Shown: piece by piece, positions 6,747 through 7,987 of the stretch
Numbering within the stretch: the first letter of the stretch is position 1
How the letters are laid out: every line of letters starts with the position of its first letter
The notes under the pieces: model-generated
What the model saw: the letters and a program-made list of their open reading frames with translations, nothing else
The model's database searches: none
Told to the model about the DNA's origin: nothing
Position numbers and translations under genes: made by a program
Origin: Bacillota bacterium
Lineage (GTDB): Bacteria; Bacillota_A; Clostridia; DSM-8532
Assembly (NCBI GenBank): GCA_023424865.1
Contig: JAFADM010000483.1
Coordinates: forward strand, 1 to 7,987
DNA: 7,987 bases
Direction of reading: 5' to 3'

Positions 6747-7703
6747 TTACCAAAGACTTGTATCGCTGACTCTTCTGCTTATCTGATTGGCAAGGATAAG
6801 CAAAACAAAATTAATTACTGAATTGAACAGGCCAACGGCGGTGCTGAAGCTGAAGCTGGCGTCGATAATACCCTTTCTGTACACATAGGTTGAAATAACA
6901 TCGGCGGTTTCATAGGTTACCGGATTATATAAAAGAAAGATTTTCTCGAAGCCCACATTCATCATGGAGCCCATACGCAGGATTAAAAGAATGATGATGG
7001 TGGGGGCCAGGCCGGGAAGCGTGATGTGAAGAAGCTGCTTCCAGCGCCCCCCTCCGTCAATGGTGCAGGCTTCATACAAGGCCGAATCGATGCCTGTTAA
7101 CGCCGCCAGATAGATAATGGATCCCCAGCCTATGCCCTGCCAGATGTTTGTACTTATAAAAATGGTGCGGAAAAGCCCGGCATTCATTAAAAGATTACTC
7201 CGCTCCCCTCCAAAAAAGGCAATGACGGTATTGATAAAGCCGCTGCTGGAGGTGAAATCAATGATAATGCCGCAGATAACCACTGTGGAAATAAAGTGGG
7301 GCAGGTAGGAGATGGTCTGGACGGTTCGCTTGAAATAGGTATTTTTTACCTCGTTAAGTAAAAGGGCCAGGATAATGGGAGCGGGAAACCCCCATAAAAG
7401 GTCATAAAGGCTCAATAAGAAGGTGTTGCTTATGAGGCGGAAAAAATAAACGTTTTTAAAGAAATCCAGGAAATTTTTGAATCCCACCCAGGGACTGTTA
7501 AAAATTCCGTCGGCAGGGTTAAATTCCTTAAAGGCGATAACAGCGCCGTACATGGGCCAGTAGCAATAGACAAAATAATAGATAAGCGCAGGAAGCGCAA
7601 TGAGATAGAGAACCCCATGCTTTTTTAAATCAAGCCGCAGAGCTTTTCCAAAGGCCGGGAGGGATTTGCGCCCGGTGACGCCGCCCAAGGACAGTTCAGA
7701 CAT
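6747..7703 (-). CDS. Sugar ABC transporter permease, LplB/YteP type
   Basis: The 318-residue inner-membrane permease is the first gene of the operon. A charged cytoplasmic N-terminus of about 30 residues precedes the first membrane segment (VLYLIALPALIYYFVYCYWP, 31-50), followed by the LplB-typical GAVIAFKEFNPADGIFNSPW region. The EAA loop, LYEACTIDGGGRWKQLLHITLP-like, is at about 209-230 and contacts the ATPase. Further membrane segments lie near 95-116, 137-150, 188-203, 231-250 and 288-306. It forms a heterodimer with the LplC-type permease. The ATG at 7703 is the first possible start in frame (an in-frame TAA lies three codons upstream), yet its ribosome binding site is poor: the nearest purine run, AAAGGG, ends 15 nt before it, unlike the strong sites of the other genes. 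Expression may depend on leader folding or coupling. Gene order permease-permease-binding protein is usual for this transporter class. Confidence 0.94.
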   Translation of the reverse strand: MSELSLGGVTGRKSLPAFGKALRLDLKKHGVLYLIALPALIYYFVYCYWPMYGAVIAFKEFNPADGIFNSPWVGFKNFLDFFKNVYFFRLISNTFLLSLYDLLWGFPAPIILALLLNEVKNTYFKRTVQTISYLPHFISTVVICGIIIDFTSSSGFINTVIAFFGGERSNLLMNAGLFRTIFISTNIWQGIGWGSIIYLAALTGIDSALYEACTIDGGGRWKQLLHITLPGLAPTIIILLILRMGSMMNVGFEKIFLLYNPVTYETADVISTYVYRKGIIDASFSFSTAVGLFNSVINFVLLILANQISRRVSDTSLW

Positions 7704-7926
7704 AATGAATTACACGCACCCTTTCTGTTAAGGGTCGGCTAAAATAGGACTTCCGGTTTTTTAAAGGACGAAATGTAATCGTTGTCCTCCTTGAAAAATC
7801 TTCCCGAAGCTGTCTTTTAACGTTCCCCAAGTCCTTTTTTGGATGTTTCGGGAGGTGCGTAAACGCTTCTCCTTAAACCCAGGCTCAGTTTAACGGAGCG
7901 GAAGGGGTTTTAAAAGAAGCGGCTTT
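7704..7926 (-). promoter_or_regulatory. Upstream/leader region of the sugar operon
   Basis: This is the only place in the window where the operon promoter can lie, but I see no clear -35/-10 pair. Structure is more evident than promoter motifs. AAGGAGG (complement of 7786-7792) is a strong Shine-Dalgarno sequence with no ATG, GTG or TTG at a usable distance, and it can pair with GTCCTTT (complement of 7763-7769) in a 7-bp stem with two G-U pairs. Arms at 7741-7752 and 7829-7840 form an 11-of-12 inverted repeat. CACCTCC (complement of 7851-7857) could also pair with the GGAGG. GCGTTTACGC (complement of 7857-7866) has GCGT/ACGC symmetry and weakly resembles a catabolite-repression or LacI-type operator. 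Confidence 0.4.
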
Positions 7927-7986
7927 TCATATCCGTCGCCATTTTCTCAGATTGGGCATCGCCGCTTTTTCATCGCCGATTTTCAG
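7927..7986 (-). CDS. Possible C-terminal end of an upstream - strand gene
   Basis: Only one - strand frame is open from the right edge; it encodes LKIGDEKAAMPNLRKWRRI and ends with TGA (complement of 7927-7929). The other two frames stop within a few codons. With 19 residues no family can be recognised, and a run this short can occur by chance. If real, it would be the gene transcribed just ahead of the permease, where regulators often sit. Confidence 0.22.
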   Translation of the reverse strand: MKIGDEKAAMPNLRKWRRI

Positions 7987-7987
7987 G

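Noticed and set aside
6733..6753. Extended TTG start (MVTGGTS...) for the second permease
   Set aside because: The ATG at 6732 has AGGGGG at 7-nt spacing and matches the usual N-terminus, while the TTG would overlap the previous gene and lacks a clear ribosome binding site.
7745..7812. Short - strand frame reading GRFFKEDNDYISSFKKPEVLF before the permease
   Set aside because: It looks protein-like but is bounded by an in-frame TAA only four codons upstream, has no start codon and lies over the SD-like hairpin; probably chance.

Overview
The window looks like chromosomal DNA from a Gram-positive Bacillota, most likely a gut-type Clostridia (Lachnospiraceae-like), with Paenibacillus-type bacilli as an alternative. 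The reasons are strong AGGAGG ribosome binding sites before most genes, an LplB/LplC/LipO-type sugar ABC transporter, a lipoprotein-anchored binding protein and classical hairpin-plus-T terminators. The taxonomic call is inference; no marker gene is present.

Layout, left to right. (1) Bases 2-409, + strand: the C-terminal part of a P1/DmpA-family (peptidase S58) aminopeptidase, ending in a short Asn-Ala-X repeat tail. (2) Bases 410-708: an intergenic stretch with an interrupted 20-bp inverted repeat that doubles as a terminator, then about 190 bp of degenerate 12-bp tandem repeats running up to and over the stop codon of the next gene. (3) Bases 709-1557, - strand: an AraC-family regulator with a C-terminal GyrI-like effector-binding domain and a TTG start. 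(4) Bases 1558-1805: the AraC upstream region and the terminator of the operon to its right. (5) Bases 1806-7703, - strand: a four-gene sugar operon read right to left, consisting of an LplB-type permease, an LplC-type permease, a 547-residue lipoprotein solute-binding protein and a cytoplasmic GH95 glycosidase (alpha-L-fucosidase/alpha-L-galactosidase family). (6) Bases 7704-7987: the operon's upstream/leader region, with a possible tail of another - strand gene at the right edge.

How the genes work together: the lipoprotein captures an oligosaccharide outside the cell, the two permeases move it across the membrane, and the GH95 enzyme, which has no signal peptide, removes a terminal alpha-L-fucosyl or alpha-L-galactosyl residue inside. 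No ATPase gene is present; in this transporter class a shared MsmX-type ATPase usually supplies energy. The AraC regulator is separated from the operon by a strong terminator and has an effector domain more typical of small-molecule or drug-responsive regulators, so nothing in the sequence ties it to the sugar operon.

I found no clear undescribed multi-gene system. The less ordinary signals are non-coding: the minisatellite fused to the AraC stop codon, the inverted repeat with a 17-nt interruption in one arm, and a leader upstream of the permease gene with Shine-Dalgarno-like sequences that lack start codons and can pair within hairpins.
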